Origin: Actinomadura barringtoniae | GTDB lineage: Bacteria; Actinomycetota; Actinomycetes; Streptosporangiales; Streptosporangiaceae | DNA: 64,000 bases | NCBI RefSeq assembly: GCF_017573505.1 | Contig: NZ_JAGEOJ010000018.1 | Coordinates: 1-64,000, forward strand | Reading direction: 5' to 3' | Part shown: positions 32,403 to 41,749 of the stretch, in pieces | Layout of the letters: each line of letters begins with the position of its first letter | How positions within the stretch are numbered: the first letter of the stretch is position 1 | Made by a program: the position numbers and the translations under genes | The notes under the pieces: generated by a model | What the model saw: the letters and a program-made list of their open reading frames with translations, nothing else | Told to the model about the DNA's origin: nothing | The model's database searches: none

Positions 32403-33845
32403 GTGCCAACGGGGGGTCGTCGGACCAGGCGATGGGCAGCGGCCGCACTGAGCGCCGCGCTCGCCACGCCGCCCATCGTGCTGACGGAGGGCTCGGCTCA
32501 GGCCGCCGCCTCGCCGGTACGGCTGTCGGCCGCGTTCACCTCGACCGGGCGGGTGCCGGTCTCCGGCGGCCAGCAGCGCTCGTACGCCGTGGACGTCCGG
32601 CCCCAGGGCGGCGTCGCCCGGGCCGCCGCGCTGACCCTGATCGCTCAGCAGCCGCTGGAGTGGCGCGGCCACTCGTCCGAGTGCACCGCAAACCGGAACG
32701 GGCGGCGGCTTCGCTGCTCGCTCGGCGACCTGGCCCGGTCGCGCCGGATGCAGGTCGTGGTGTTCGTGCCCGGCTCGCTGCGTACGGCGCAGGGGCCGCG
32801 GATCGTCGCGGTCGCCAGCGCCCAGAACCTCACCGGCACGTCGATGATGGACGTTCGGCTGCCGAAGGCGACCGCAGGCCCGTCCTACCCGACCGGCTCG
32901 TCCAGCCCTTCCAGTGCCTCCGGGTCGTCCACCGCGTCGGTCAGCCCCAGGCCGGGTGGGACCGGAAGGCCTTCGGGCACGGACAGGCCGAGTCCCAGGC
33001 CCAGTCCCTCGAACGGGACCTCCGGGCCGTCCGAGTCGTCCGGCACGGCCTCCGCCGGGTCCACCGCCACGCCTGGCGCGACCGGGTCCAGCTCGCCCAG
33101 GAAGCCCGGCGTGAGCATCCCGCCGACGCGCAAGCCGCTGCGGACGCCGTCGCGCCGCCATGGCCGCAGGCCGCACCACCTCGGGACGCCCGGGATGCAG
33201 GCCGGGCCGCCGCCCGCGTACAACCTCGCGCCGCCCCTTCAGCAGCAACCGCCGCCCATGCAGTTGCCGCCTGTGCAGCCGCCGCAGATTCAGGCGCCGC
33301 CCGCGATGCCTCAGCCGGCCATGCCGCAGGCCCCGGCAGCGCCGCCTATGCCGGACTCGCCGGGGCAGGTGCCCGGCGCGGCAGGGGAACCGCCTGCCCA
33401 GCCGGCGCCGGTCCTGCCGCCGCTGACGGCTCCCGGCTCGGCCGGTGCTCCGTCCGGCATGGTGCTGCCGACCCCGGGCGCTCCCGGAGCCTCGGGCTCC
33501 TCGGCATCCGGAACGGCGGGCGCGGCGGCGAACGACGGCAATCAGATGACCCTGATCTCGCCCACCGGAACGGACGAGGAGGGCACGCCCTGGGCCGCGG
33601 TGCTCGGCATCGCGCTCGTGGGTGAGCTCGCGCTGCTGTGGATGGTCGCCTGCCTGGGCCTCGTCCGGCGGCGGTTCGCCCTGGCCAGTGCCGCGCGCGC
33701 CGCGGCGCTGGCCGAGGGGACCGACGGTTCGCGCCGCGTTCCGAGGGCGTTCGCCGCCGTGGCCCGCCCGTTCGCCGCGGTCGGGCGTCGCCTGAACCCC
33801 GTTCGCCCGTTCAAGGCCGCCGCCCGCAAGCTCCGCAGCCACTGA
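32403..33845 (+). CDS. Exported, Pro-rich, C-terminally membrane-anchored protein
   Basis: This 480-residue protein starts at GTG 32403. A signal peptide (RRTRRWAAAALSAALATPPI, cleavage near SAQAA) precedes an ordered domain of about 110 residues with two Cys (SECTAN and LRCSLG). A long Ser/Pro/Gly/Gln-rich stalk (about residues 150-400) follows, then one membrane helix (AAVLGIALVGELALLWMVACLGLV) and a basic cytoplasmic tail. The layout is that of a wall-spanning surface protein held in the membrane. No sortase motif was seen. I do not recognise the N-terminal domain. Confidence 0.65.
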   Translation: MPTGGRRTRRWAAAALSAALATPPIVLTEGSAQAAASPVRLSAAFTSTGRVPVSGGQQRSYAVDVRPQGGVARAAALTLIAQQPLEWRGHSSECTANRNGRRLRCSLGDLARSRRMQVVVFVPGSLRTAQGPRIVAVASAQNLTGTSMMDVRLPKATAGPSYPTGSSSPSSASGSSTASVSPRPGGTGRPSGTDRPSPRPSPSNGTSGPSESSGTASAGSTATPGATGSSSPRKPGVSIPPTRKPLRTPSRRHGRRPHHLGTPGMQAGPPPAYNLAPPLQQQPPPMQLPPVQPPQIQAPPAMPQPAMPQAPAAPPMPDSPGQVPGAAGEPPAQPAPVLPPLTAPGSAGAPSGMVLPTPGAPGASGSSASGTAGAAANDGNQMTLISPTGTDEEGTPWAAVLGIALVGELALLWMVACLGLVRRRFALASAARAAALAEGTDGSRRVPRAFAAVARPFAAVGRRLNPVRPFKAAARKLRSH

Positions 33846-33882
33846 ACGCTGCAGCCACTGAACGCTGCAGCCACCGAACGCT
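33835..33882 (+). repeat. 16-bp tandem repeat overlapping a stop codon
   Basis: Three units of GCAGCCACTGAACGCT start at 33835, 33851 and 33867, the third with one substitution. The first unit contains the last codons and TGA of the preceding gene. Because 16 is not a multiple of three, successive units put TGA in different frames. Confidence 0.85.
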
Positions 33883-34051
33883 GCGACTCCGACACCGGTC
33901 GACATATCCGGCGCGAGTCGCACCGGTCCGGCACCGGCCATCTGACATACGGATCGGTAGGCGAATGTCGCCGCACCCTGCCAAATAGGTCGTGTCCTCA
34001 CTAAGCTGACCGCCCTACAGTTAACGCTTGCGTTACGGACAGGGGATCCGG

Positions 34052-34303
34052 ATGTCAGACGTGACGATGCGGTGCCCGAAGTGTGACTCGCTGTTGGACA
34101 CCCATGAACGGCACGGAGTGGTGATCGAAGAATGCCCGGGCTGCCAAGGGGTGTTCCTCGACCGCGGTGAGCTGGAGCAGCTCATCGACGCCGAGAGCAA
34201 GTACCTCGCGGAACTGACCGACGATGACGACCCCGACACGACCTATCAAGGACGCCATCGACGTGGCATCATGCAGCAGATCTTCGCTGCTGAGGGGAGT
34301 TGA
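34052..34303 (+). CDS. TFIIB-type zinc-ribbon protein (zf-TFIIB family)
   Basis: This 83-residue protein has two Cys pairs, MRCPKCDSLL and ECPGCQGVFLDRGELEQLI, which form a zinc ribbon of the zf-TFIIB family of small bacterial proteins. An acidic linker and basic C-terminus follow. ATG 34052 is preferred over an upstream TTG because AGGGGAT precedes it. The family's function is not defined. It ends about 50 bp before the shared operator of the lipid cluster. Confidence 0.88.
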   Translation: MSDVTMRCPKCDSLLDTHERHGVVIEECPGCQGVFLDRGELEQLIDAESKYLAELTDDDDPDTTYQGRHRRGIMQQIFAAEGS

Positions 34304-34353
34304 TGAAACTGCCCGTGTACCGTCGGTGACGGGCGTTTCGGTGTGCCATTCAC

Positions 34354-34371
34354 TTGTCACCCGCGTGACAA
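34354..34371. promoter_or_regulatory. Operator TTGTCA-N6-TGACAA, copy upstream of the FAAL operon
   Basis: Six-base perfect arms (seven with the flanking C/G) flank CCCGCG, 159 bp before the FAAL start. The same palindrome with the same spacing occurs at 44066-44083 in front of the PKS. I saw no third copy in the window. The binding regulator is not identified. Confidence 0.75.
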
Positions 34372-34529
34372 AACGGGCGGCCCCTTATGTGGGCCGGAGC
34401 TAATAGCCCCTCATGCCTACCCTGCGGTAGCTTCACGCTGGCCGGGAGGCACCAGACCCTCGTCCGGCACCGCCCTCCACCTCCGCCCCTCCTGCCGCGA
34501 GGCCCCCTTCCCCCCGGGAGATTGATCAC

Positions 34530-36353
34530 ATGGCACTGGGCTCTCTGCTTCCCGAACTTCAGCCAGGCGGCACCAGCCGTACCCCGCTGATCGAGCGGGT
34601 CGCCAGGTGGGCCGCGGAGAAGCCGGAGGCGCCGGCGTTCACCTTCGTCGACTACTCCATGGACCCGTCCGGCACCAAGATCACGCTGGACTGGGCGGAG
34701 ACCGACCGGAGGGCCCGCGCGATGGCGGTGCGGCTGCGGGAGGCGGCCCAGCCCGGCGAACGGGCGGCGCTGCTGCTGCCGCAGGCGCACGAGTACATGA
34801 TGACCATGCTCGGCGCGATGTACTCGCACATCGTCGCGGTGCCGCTGTTCTCGCCGGACCAGCCGGGCCACGGCGAGCGCCTGGTCGGGGCCTACTCCGA
34901 CGCCGAGCCCGCGATCGTCGTCACGACCCGCAACTCGCTGCCGCACGTGGAGAAGTTCCTCGCCGACAACGACGTTCCGCAGCCCAAGGAGATCATCTTC
35001 GCCGAGGAGATCGACCCGGCGCTGGCGGCGTCCTGGCAGGACGAGCCGATCGACCCGGACGACCTGGCCTATCTCCAGTACACCTCCGGTTCGACGCGGC
35101 GCCCGGCCGGTGTGGAGATCACGCACGGCAACCTGGCCGTCAACGCGCGCCAGCTGTGGGCGGGCTGGGCCCCGGACAGGCCGAACCCCGAGCTGGTGAC
35201 CTGGCTGCCGCTGTTCCACGACATGGGCCTGATGTCGGCGATGGGGCTGCCGCTGGTCTACGGCGACCACGTGATCTACACCGCGCCGCTGTCGTTCCTC
35301 ATGCGGCCGCTGCGCTGGCTGCAGCTGATCTCCGAGTGCCCGAACGTCTACACCGCCGCGCCGAACTTCGCCTACGAGTACGTCGCCGAGCACGCCACCC
35401 CCGAGAAGGTCGCCGAGCTCGACCTCAGCGGGCTGGTCACCTGCCTGAACGGCGCCGAGCCGGTGCGGCCCTCGACGCTGAAGATGTTCACCGAGACGTT
35501 CGCCCCGGCCGGGTTCCGGGCGGGCGCGCACGCCCCGGCGTTCGGCCTGGCCGAGGCGACGGTGTTCGTCACCGCGGCCGCCGAGGACACGCCGCCCAGG
35601 GTCCTCATCGCCGACCGCGAGGCCCTCTCGCAGGGCGAGCTGCGCCTGGTCGACGCCCCCGCCGACGGCGCGGACGCCGCCGAGGGCGAGGCCGGCGCCC
35701 GGGTCACCAGCCTGGTCGCGTGCGGGCGGCCCGTCGGCCAGTACGTCGCGATCGTCGACACCGAGACCTCGGCGGAGCTGCCCGACGGCCAGGTCGGCGA
35801 GATCTGGGTGCACGGCCCGAACACCGCCCCCGGCTACTGGCGCAACTCCGAGCGCAGCCAGGACACCTTCGGCGGCGTGCTGGCCGAGCCCGGCGACCTC
35901 CCGGCCGGCCCGTGGATGAAGACCGGCGACTGCGGCCTGATCCACGAGGGCGAGCTGTACGTCACCGGCCGCATCAAGGACCTGATCATCGTCGACGGCC
36001 GCAACCACTACCCGCAGGACCTGGAGGTCACCACCCAGGAGGCGCACCCGGCGATCCGGCCCGACTTCGTCGCCGCGTTCGCCGTCCAGGGCGAGGAGAC
36101 CGAGCGCCTGGTCGTGGTCGCCGAGCGCAACCGGCGGGTGCCGCTCGCGCGCCTGGACCTGGACGAGGTCGAGAGCGCCGTGCGCGCCGCGGTGAACGTC
36201 GAGCACGAGATGAGCCTGCACGAGTTCCTGCTGGTCGAGCCGGGGGCGATCTCCCGTACGTCCAGCGGCAAGGTCGCCCGCGCGGCCACCCGCCAGCGCT
36301 ACGAGGTGGCGGACCTGGCGACGACGGAGGCACGCCTGGCCGGACGCAAGTAG
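34530..36353 (+). CDS. Fatty acyl-AMP ligase (FAAL), FadD32-like
   Basis: This 607-residue adenylating enzyme activates a fatty acid as acyl-AMP for transfer to a carrier protein rather than to CoA. The ATP/AMP motif YTSGSTRRPAGVEITHGN lies at about residues 184-201. WLPLFHDMGL, the AFGLAEATVF-type motif, KTGDCG, GRIKDLIIVDGRNHYPQDLE and a C-terminal SRTSSGK catalytic Lys region all match FAALs, notably FadD32 (about 630 residues). ATG 34530 follows CGGGAG. It is first in an apparent operon with MmpL and an Ag85-like esterase. Its likely partner is the N-terminal carrier domain of the PKS at 44193. Confidence 0.92.
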   Translation: MALGSLLPELQPGGTSRTPLIERVARWAAEKPEAPAFTFVDYSMDPSGTKITLDWAETDRRARAMAVRLREAAQPGERAALLLPQAHEYMMTMLGAMYSHIVAVPLFSPDQPGHGERLVGAYSDAEPAIVVTTRNSLPHVEKFLADNDVPQPKEIIFAEEIDPALAASWQDEPIDPDDLAYLQYTSGSTRRPAGVEITHGNLAVNARQLWAGWAPDRPNPELVTWLPLFHDMGLMSAMGLPLVYGDHVIYTAPLSFLMRPLRWLQLISECPNVYTAAPNFAYEYVAEHATPEKVAELDLSGLVTCLNGAEPVRPSTLKMFTETFAPAGFRAGAHAPAFGLAEATVFVTAAAEDTPPRVLIADREALSQGELRLVDAPADGADAAEGEAGARVTSLVACGRPVGQYVAIVDTETSAELPDGQVGEIWVHGPNTAPGYWRNSERSQDTFGGVLAEPGDLPAGPWMKTGDCGLIHEGELYVTGRIKDLIIVDGRNHYPQDLEVTTQEAHPAIRPDFVAAFAVQGEETERLVVVAERNRRVPLARLDLDEVESAVRAAVNVEHEMSLHEFLLVEPGAISRTSSGKVARAATRQRYEVADLATTEARLAGRK

Positions 36354-36435
36354 GGCGAAGGGCGCAAGCGGGCCCGATCGCTAGTAAGAAGGACGGGGCG
36401 GCCGCGACGGCGCGGCCGGAGGAACCAGGAGGATC

Positions 36436-39411
36436 ATGCTCGCGGGGCTGGGGCGTCTCATTCACAGACGACGCTGGATCAGCCTTGCGCTCATCCTGGT
36501 GACGACCGTGCTGGCCGGTGCCTGGGGCCTCGGCGTCTTCGCGCGGTTCAGCACCGAGGGCGGCTTCGACGACCCCAAGTCGTCCTCGTCCCTGGTGGCC
36601 CGGCTGGGCGCGACCTATTTCGGCAGCACCAACCCCGACGTCCTGGTCCTGTACCGCAGCGACACCATGACCGTGGACGACCCGCGTTACGAGCAGGCGG
36701 TCATCGGCACGGTCGCGCGGCTGCCCAAGGACAAGGTCGCCGAGCTCGCCTCCTACTGGTCGTTCGACGAGAAGGACGCCGCGCCGCTCGCCTCCCGTGA
36801 CAAGCACGCGACGTTCGTCTCGGTGAAGCTGGCGGGCAAGGACGACGCGGCCAAGGCCGAGAACTACAAGGCGATCAAGGACCGGCTGAACGCGCCGGGC
36901 CTGCAGACCAGGCTCGGCGGCAACGTCCCGCTCGGGCAGGAGTTCGCCACCCAGGTCGTCGCCGACATCGTGAACGCCGAGACGATCTCGATGCCGATCC
37001 TGCTGATCCTGCTGGTCCTGGTGTTCGGGGCGCTGACGGCGTCGGTGCTGCCGCTGATCGTGGCGCTGTTCTCGATCGTCGGCGGCCTGGCCGTGCTTCA
37101 CATGGTCACCTATCTCACCGACGTGACCTCGATGGCGCTCGAGGTCGTCACGATGATGGGCGTCGGTCTCGCGATCGACTATTCGCTCTTCATCGTCAGC
37201 AGATTCAGAGAAGAGCTGGCCAAGGGCATGGACGCCCGGGGCATCTCCCCGGGCAAACCATGGAAACAGGCGGGCACCAGACGGGATCGCAAGGCCGAGA
37301 AGCGGGCGTACCTCCGTGCGCTGAAGCCGGTCCGGCAGAGCGCGCTCGCCCACACGATGGCCACCGCCGGGCGGACGATCATGGTCTCCGGCATCACCGT
37401 CTCGGCGGCCCTGAGCGGCCTGCTGGTGTTCCCGCAGATGTTCCTGCGCACGATCGGGCTGGCCGGCATCTGCACCGTCCTCGTCGCGGTCTTCGGCGCG
37501 ATCGTGCTGCTGCCGACGATGCTCGCGCTGCTCGGCACCAAGGTCGAGTTCGGCCGGATGCCGTGGCGCCGCCCGAACTCGCGCCGCGTCCGCAAGGCCC
37601 GGCGCGACCCCGACAGCGGCTTCTGGCACGCGCTCGGGCACAGCGTCATGAAGCACCCGTTCCCCTACTTCGTCGTCGTCATCGGCATCCTCGGGGTGCT
37701 GTTCGTGCCGTTCCTGAACGTGCAGTTCGGCAGCGTCGACGCGCGCATCCTGCCGAAGGACAGCCCCACCCGGGCGGTGGTCGAGACCGTCAAGCGCGAC
37801 TTCCCGAACGGGTCGGCCGAGCCCATCGACGTGGTCATCTCCGGCGACCTCATCCCGCGCAACTGGCGGCCGGTGCGCAAGGGCGACAACATCCCGCCCT
37901 ACCTGGAGCAGTTCCGCAAGAAGCTCGCCGCGATGCCCGGCGTGACCGACGCCAAGTACACCGGCTACTCAGGCGACTACGGCGGCGTCCGCATCTCGGT
38001 CACCCACAAGTGGGAACCGATGGACGAGCACGCCCAGGATCTCGTCAAGGAGATCCGCGGGATGAGCCTCACCAAGAACGGCTACCCGATGCACATCGAC
38101 GTCGGGGGCAGTACCGCCGCGCAGATGGACCTCATGTCCAGCCTGATGCGCAGCCTGCCCAAGATGGCGGTGATCGTCGGGCTGGCCACGTTCTTCCTGC
38201 TCTTCATGTTCTTCGGCTCGATCGTGCTGCCGCTGAAGGCGATCGTGATGAACGTGCTGTCCATCGGCGCCTCGTTCGGCGTGATCGTCTGGGGGTTCCA
38301 GTACGGGCATCTGGCCGGGATCCTGAACTTCACGCCCACCGGTGGCGTCGAGGCCACCAGCATGATCCTCATCCTCGCCGTGGTGTTCGGCCTGTCGATG
38401 GACTACGAGGTCTTCCTGCTCAGCCGCATCCGCGAGGAGTGGGACAAGCACCGCGACAACCGTGCCGCCGTGGCCCGGGGCATGCAGCACACCGGCAGCA
38501 TCATCACCAGCGCCGCGCTGCTGTTCCTGGTGGTCATCGCCGCGTTCGGCATGGCCGGGATCACCTCGGTGAAGCTCATCGGCGTCGGCATGTTCGTGGC
38601 CGTCGTGGTGGACGCGGCCCTGGTGCGGTCGCTGCTCGTTCCGGCGACGATGCGGTTCATGGGCAACGCCAACTGGTGGCTGCCCGGACCGCTGGCCGGC
38701 CTGCACTCCCGCATGGACCTGCGCGAACGCGAGGACATGCCCAGCCGGCACATCATCGCGCCGAGCCGTCTGCCCGAGGAGCAGCCCTACCCGTACGCGA
38801 TGCAGTGGGAAGAGGCCGGGCCGGACGAGGAGGAAGTGCCCTCGGCGTTCCGTACGACCGCGAACGGCCGGCACGCCGCACCGGCGGCCCCAGCACCGGC
38901 GGCGCCCGCGCCCTTCGCTTCCGCTCCCACGTCGGCGTTCCCGGAGAACATCCAGTTCCAGCCGGGCGCAGCCGCTCCCGGCCCGCACCAGCGACCGTCG
39001 CAGCCGTACCCGCAGCAGGCGCAGCCGTACCCGCAGCCGCAGCCGAACGGGAACGGTGCACAGCCGGGCTTCGACCGTCGGCCGAACGACGGCCGGTTCC
39101 TTCCGACGGGTGGACACCACCCACCCGCACCGGGCGCGCCAAACGTGCCGCCCGCAACGATCTCGCAACGTTTCCCTGACCGGCCCGAGGCGCCTTCGCG
39201 GGCGCCGCGAGCCATGACCCGACCGCCTACCTCGGCGGATCACCCCATGCAGCCCTCGGCCACATCCCCTCGAGCCCCTTGGGCACCGTGGTCGAACGGG
39301 CAGCCCCAACCCAGCCCCACGCACACCACCCGTACCAAACGTGAGATAGTTCCGAATCCCGACGGTTCTGGGTGGCGCTGGAGCACTGTGGAGGACAACG
39401 ATGTCGATTGA
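36436..39411 (+). CDS. MmpL-family RND lipid transporter, MmpL3-like layout
   Basis: This 991-residue transporter has two MMPL halves, each with an extracytoplasmic loop domain and a helix bundle. The proton-relay Asp-Tyr pairs are present at D248-Y249 (VGLAIDYSLFIVSRFREE) and D656-Y657 (GLSMDYEVFLLSRIREEW). About 240 C-terminal residues form a Pro/Gln/Ala-rich cytoplasmic tail, as in MmpL3. MmpL proteins export complex lipids such as trehalose monomycolate. ATG 36436 follows CAGGAGG, 82 bp after the FAAL stop. The gene overlaps the Ag85-like gene by 11 bp, so activation, export and surface acyl transfer appear to be co-expressed. Confidence 0.92.
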   Translation: MLAGLGRLIHRRRWISLALILVTTVLAGAWGLGVFARFSTEGGFDDPKSSSSLVARLGATYFGSTNPDVLVLYRSDTMTVDDPRYEQAVIGTVARLPKDKVAELASYWSFDEKDAAPLASRDKHATFVSVKLAGKDDAAKAENYKAIKDRLNAPGLQTRLGGNVPLGQEFATQVVADIVNAETISMPILLILLVLVFGALTASVLPLIVALFSIVGGLAVLHMVTYLTDVTSMALEVVTMMGVGLAIDYSLFIVSRFREELAKGMDARGISPGKPWKQAGTRRDRKAEKRAYLRALKPVRQSALAHTMATAGRTIMVSGITVSAALSGLLVFPQMFLRTIGLAGICTVLVAVFGAIVLLPTMLALLGTKVEFGRMPWRRPNSRRVRKARRDPDSGFWHALGHSVMKHPFPYFVVVIGILGVLFVPFLNVQFGSVDARILPKDSPTRAVVETVKRDFPNGSAEPIDVVISGDLIPRNWRPVRKGDNIPPYLEQFRKKLAAMPGVTDAKYTGYSGDYGGVRISVTHKWEPMDEHAQDLVKEIRGMSLTKNGYPMHIDVGGSTAAQMDLMSSLMRSLPKMAVIVGLATFFLLFMFFGSIVLPLKAIVMNVLSIGASFGVIVWGFQYGHLAGILNFTPTGGVEATSMILILAVVFGLSMDYEVFLLSRIREEWDKHRDNRAAVARGMQHTGSIITSAALLFLVVIAAFGMAGITSVKLIGVGMFVAVVVDAALVRSLLVPATMRFMGNANWWLPGPLAGLHSRMDLREREDMPSRHIIAPSRLPEEQPYPYAMQWEEAGPDEEEVPSAFRTTANGRHAAPAAPAPAAPAPFASAPTSAFPENIQFQPGAAAPGPHQRPSQPYPQQAQPYPQPQPNGNGAQPGFDRRPNDGRFLPTGGHHPPAPGAPNVPPATISQRFPDRPEAPSRAPRAMTRPPTSADHPMQPSATSPRAPWAPWSNGQPQPSPTHTTRTKREIVPNPDGSGWRWSTVEDNDVD

Positions 39412-40435
39412 GTCACGTCGCCGCGGCGCGCGACGGGCGGGAGCCGTGCTCGGCGCGGCCGCCCTCGGGGTGACCGTGCTCCCCTTGGGCGTGGCCGCCC
39501 CGGCGGAGGCCGCCGGGTTCAAGAAAGCCGACGGCGGTGCCTATATCAAGTCGTATCGCTGGTTGAACAAGGGCAAGACCGCGTTCGACTTCGTCGTGCA
39601 GTCCAAGGCCCTCGGGTCCGCCCAGCACGTGCGCATCCTGCTTCCCAAGGGCTGGAAGAAGAACTCGCGGCAGAGCTGGCCGACCGTTTACGCCTACCAC
39701 GGCGGCAACGACAACTGGACCTCCTGGACGCGCAAGAGCAGCACCGACATCGAGGCCGTGTCCCGCAAGTGGGGCGTCATGGTGGTCATGCCCGAGGGCG
39801 CCAACGGCTCGTACACCAACTGGTACAACTACGGGAAGGGCGGCCGCCCGCGCTGGGAGGACTTCCACCTGCGCGAGGTCGTCCAGCTGGTGCAGCGCAA
39901 CTTCCACGCCGGCGGTTCCCGCGCGGCGATCGGCGTGTCCTCGGGCGCGCAGGGAGCGTGCACGTACGCCGGACGCCGTCCTGGCTTCTTCAAGTTCGCG
40001 GCCTGCTACAGCGGCATCCTGAACATGACGGCGCCCGGCATCCCGGCGCTGCTGATGTACACCAACACCGGTAACGGCAACGACCCCTACGCCATCTGGG
40101 GACGGCCGATCCTCGACGATGCCGTCTGGAGAGAGCACAACCCGATCGACCTGCTGCCCCGGATGCGCGGCACGAAGCTGTACGTGTCGTCGGGCACCAC
40201 CGGCCAGCGCGGCCCGCTCGACTCGCCGAACACCGCCCCCTGGGACATCGGCTACCTGAGCGAGAAGGCGATCGGCCCGACGGTCAAGGACTACGTGGCC
40301 CGGGCCCGCCAGCTGCACGTGCCGATCACCGCGCACATCTACGGCAACGGCCGGCACTCCTGGCCGTACTGGAAGCGCGAGATGCACACCTCCTGGCCGC
40401 TGATCATGAAGGCGATCGGCGCCCGGCGCGCCTGA
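39401..40435 (+). CDS. Secreted antigen-85-like acyltransferase/esterase, copy 2
   Basis: This 344-residue exported protein has a signal peptide (residues about 1-38, ending APAEAA). The nucleophile elbow GVSSGAQGA (Ser180) and the His in NGRHSWPYWKREM (about His319) resemble the HSWEYW segment of mycobacterial Ag85. Also conserved are AYHGGNDNW and an acid-loop candidate LYVSSGTTG. Ag85 enzymes transfer mycolate at the cell surface; here the acyl substrate is predicted, not known. Its start lies inside the end of the MmpL gene. It is a paralogue of 11802-12839, sharing AYHGGNDN, FNYGKGG-type and GISSGAQGA segments. Confidence 0.87.
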   Translation: MSIESRRRGARRAGAVLGAAALGVTVLPLGVAAPAEAAGFKKADGGAYIKSYRWLNKGKTAFDFVVQSKALGSAQHVRILLPKGWKKNSRQSWPTVYAYHGGNDNWTSWTRKSSTDIEAVSRKWGVMVVMPEGANGSYTNWYNYGKGGRPRWEDFHLREVVQLVQRNFHAGGSRAAIGVSSGAQGACTYAGRRPGFFKFAACYSGILNMTAPGIPALLMYTNTGNGNDPYAIWGRPILDDAVWREHNPIDLLPRMRGTKLYVSSGTTGQRGPLDSPNTAPWDIGYLSEKAIGPTVKDYVARARQLHVPITAHIYGNGRHSWPYWKREMHTSWPLIMKAIGARRA

Positions 40436-40472
40436 CGGCCGGCGTTCGCGCCCGATATCAACAACCTCGCAT

Positions 40473-40500
40473 GATGCCCCGGCCGATCGGCCGGGGCATC
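40473..40500. terminator. Bidirectional terminator palindrome
   Basis: A perfect 28-bp palindrome, GATGCCCCGGCCGA followed by its complement, lies between the convergent Ag85-like gene and glycosyltransferase gene and reaches into the latter's stop codon. Confidence 0.8.
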
Positions 40501-41749
40501 AGCCGTTTCGGAGGTCCTCCAGAAGGGCGCAGGCCTTGGCCACCCCGTCCTCGGCGGAGATCCGGCGCCCCACCTCGGCCGCGCGCTCGGCGATGTCCTG
40601 CGACCCGACGGCCTGCCGTACGGCCCGTGCCAGGCGCGGCACCGTCATCGACGCGAAGGGCACCGGCTTGGGCCCGGCCCCCAGGGCCGTCACACGTTCG
40701 CCCCAGTAGGGCTGATCGCCGAAGAACGGCGTGATGACCGAGGGAACTCCGGCCCGCAGCCCTGCCGCCGTGGTTCCTGCGCCGCCATGGTGAACGACCG
40801 CCGCCATGCGGGGGAACAGCCACGAGTGAGGAACGTCCCTCACCGCGAAGACACGCTCGTCAGAGGTCTCCGGGTCGCCCTGCACGATCCCGCGTACCCC
40901 TGCCAGCCTCAGGGCGGTCCGCACCACGCGGTCCGTCATCGCGGGGTCCTTGGGGCGCATGCTCCCGAAGCCCACGTACACAGGCGCCGTTCCAGCAGCC
41001 AGGAAGTTCTCAAGTTCCTTGGGCGGCTGCCAAGCAGGCTCGTCCAGGAACCAGTAGCCGGTCAGGTGCACATGTGAGGGCCAGTCCGAGGGACGTGGCA
41101 CCACGGCGGGGCTGAAGCAGGCCAGCACCGGCCGCCGCTCGTTCCGCACCCTGCGCATCGGCCCGCGCAGCGAAAAGGCCTCCAGCCCAAGCTCGTTCCG
41201 GCGCCAGGGGTTGATGAACGGCCGGGACAACTGCCACGCGACCTGGTCGATGGCCATGAACGATGCCCGGTTGGCCCACGGCCCCAGGGCACGCGCCTGC
41301 GGAACGAACGGATGCGGGAACGCTCCCGTGGGCTCGCTCGGCTGGAAGTGAATCAGCGCCCAGGGAATCCCCAGATGCTCCCCGATGTGCTGCGGCAGGA
41401 ACCCGAGCGTCGGCCCGAGTAGCAGGTCGGCGCCCTTACAGGCGTCCAGGCACTCGGCCAAGAGCCGTTCGGCCATGGGCCCGATGATCCGCCGGAACCC
41501 GCCGAGGAACTTGACCGGATTCCTTCCGCCCGCCAGCAGTTCCTGCCCGGCCTCAGAATCCAGGATCTCGGTCGGGTCCGCCGTGAGCGGCGCCAACTCC
41601 AGCCCGGCCGCACTCACCAGCCCCTCGTACCGGCTGCTGGCCACGAGCCGCACCCGGTCGCCGCGCAGGGCCAGTGCCTGCCCCAACGCGATGCAGGGCT
41701 GGATGTCGCCGCGCGACCCCGCGGCGAAGATCACGATTCTGCGGCTCAC
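40499..41749 (-). CDS. GT1-family glycosyltransferase (UGT/GPL-type)
   Basis: This 416-residue GT-B enzyme starts at GTG 41749 and overlaps the MFS stop as GTGA. The N-terminal segment RIVIFAAGSRGDIQPCIALGQAL and the C-terminal donor signature VVHHGGAGTTAAGLRAGVPSVITPFFGDQPYWGERV place it with UGT-like glycosyltransferases. These include mycobacterial glycopeptidolipid rhamnosyl- and glucosyltransferases and sterol glucosyltransferases. The acceptor is probably hydrophobic. In this cluster a hydroxyl of the predicted beta-hydroxy lipid is a plausible acceptor, which is inference. It is co-transcribed with the transporter and divergent from the PKS. Confidence 0.87.
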   Translation of the reverse strand: MSRRIVIFAAGSRGDIQPCIALGQALALRGDRVRLVASSRYEGLVSAAGLELAPLTADPTEILDSEAGQELLAGGRNPVKFLGGFRRIIGPMAERLLAECLDACKGADLLLGPTLGFLPQHIGEHLGIPWALIHFQPSEPTGAFPHPFVPQARALGPWANRASFMAIDQVAWQLSRPFINPWRRNELGLEAFSLRGPMRRVRNERRPVLACFSPAVVPRPSDWPSHVHLTGYWFLDEPAWQPPKELENFLAAGTAPVYVGFGSMRPKDPAMTDRVVRTALRLAGVRGIVQGDPETSDERVFAVRDVPHSWLFPRMAAVVHHGGAGTTAAGLRAGVPSVITPFFGDQPYWGERVTALGAGPKPVPFASMTVPRLARAVRQAVGSQDIAERAAEVGRRISAEDGVAKACALLEDLRNG

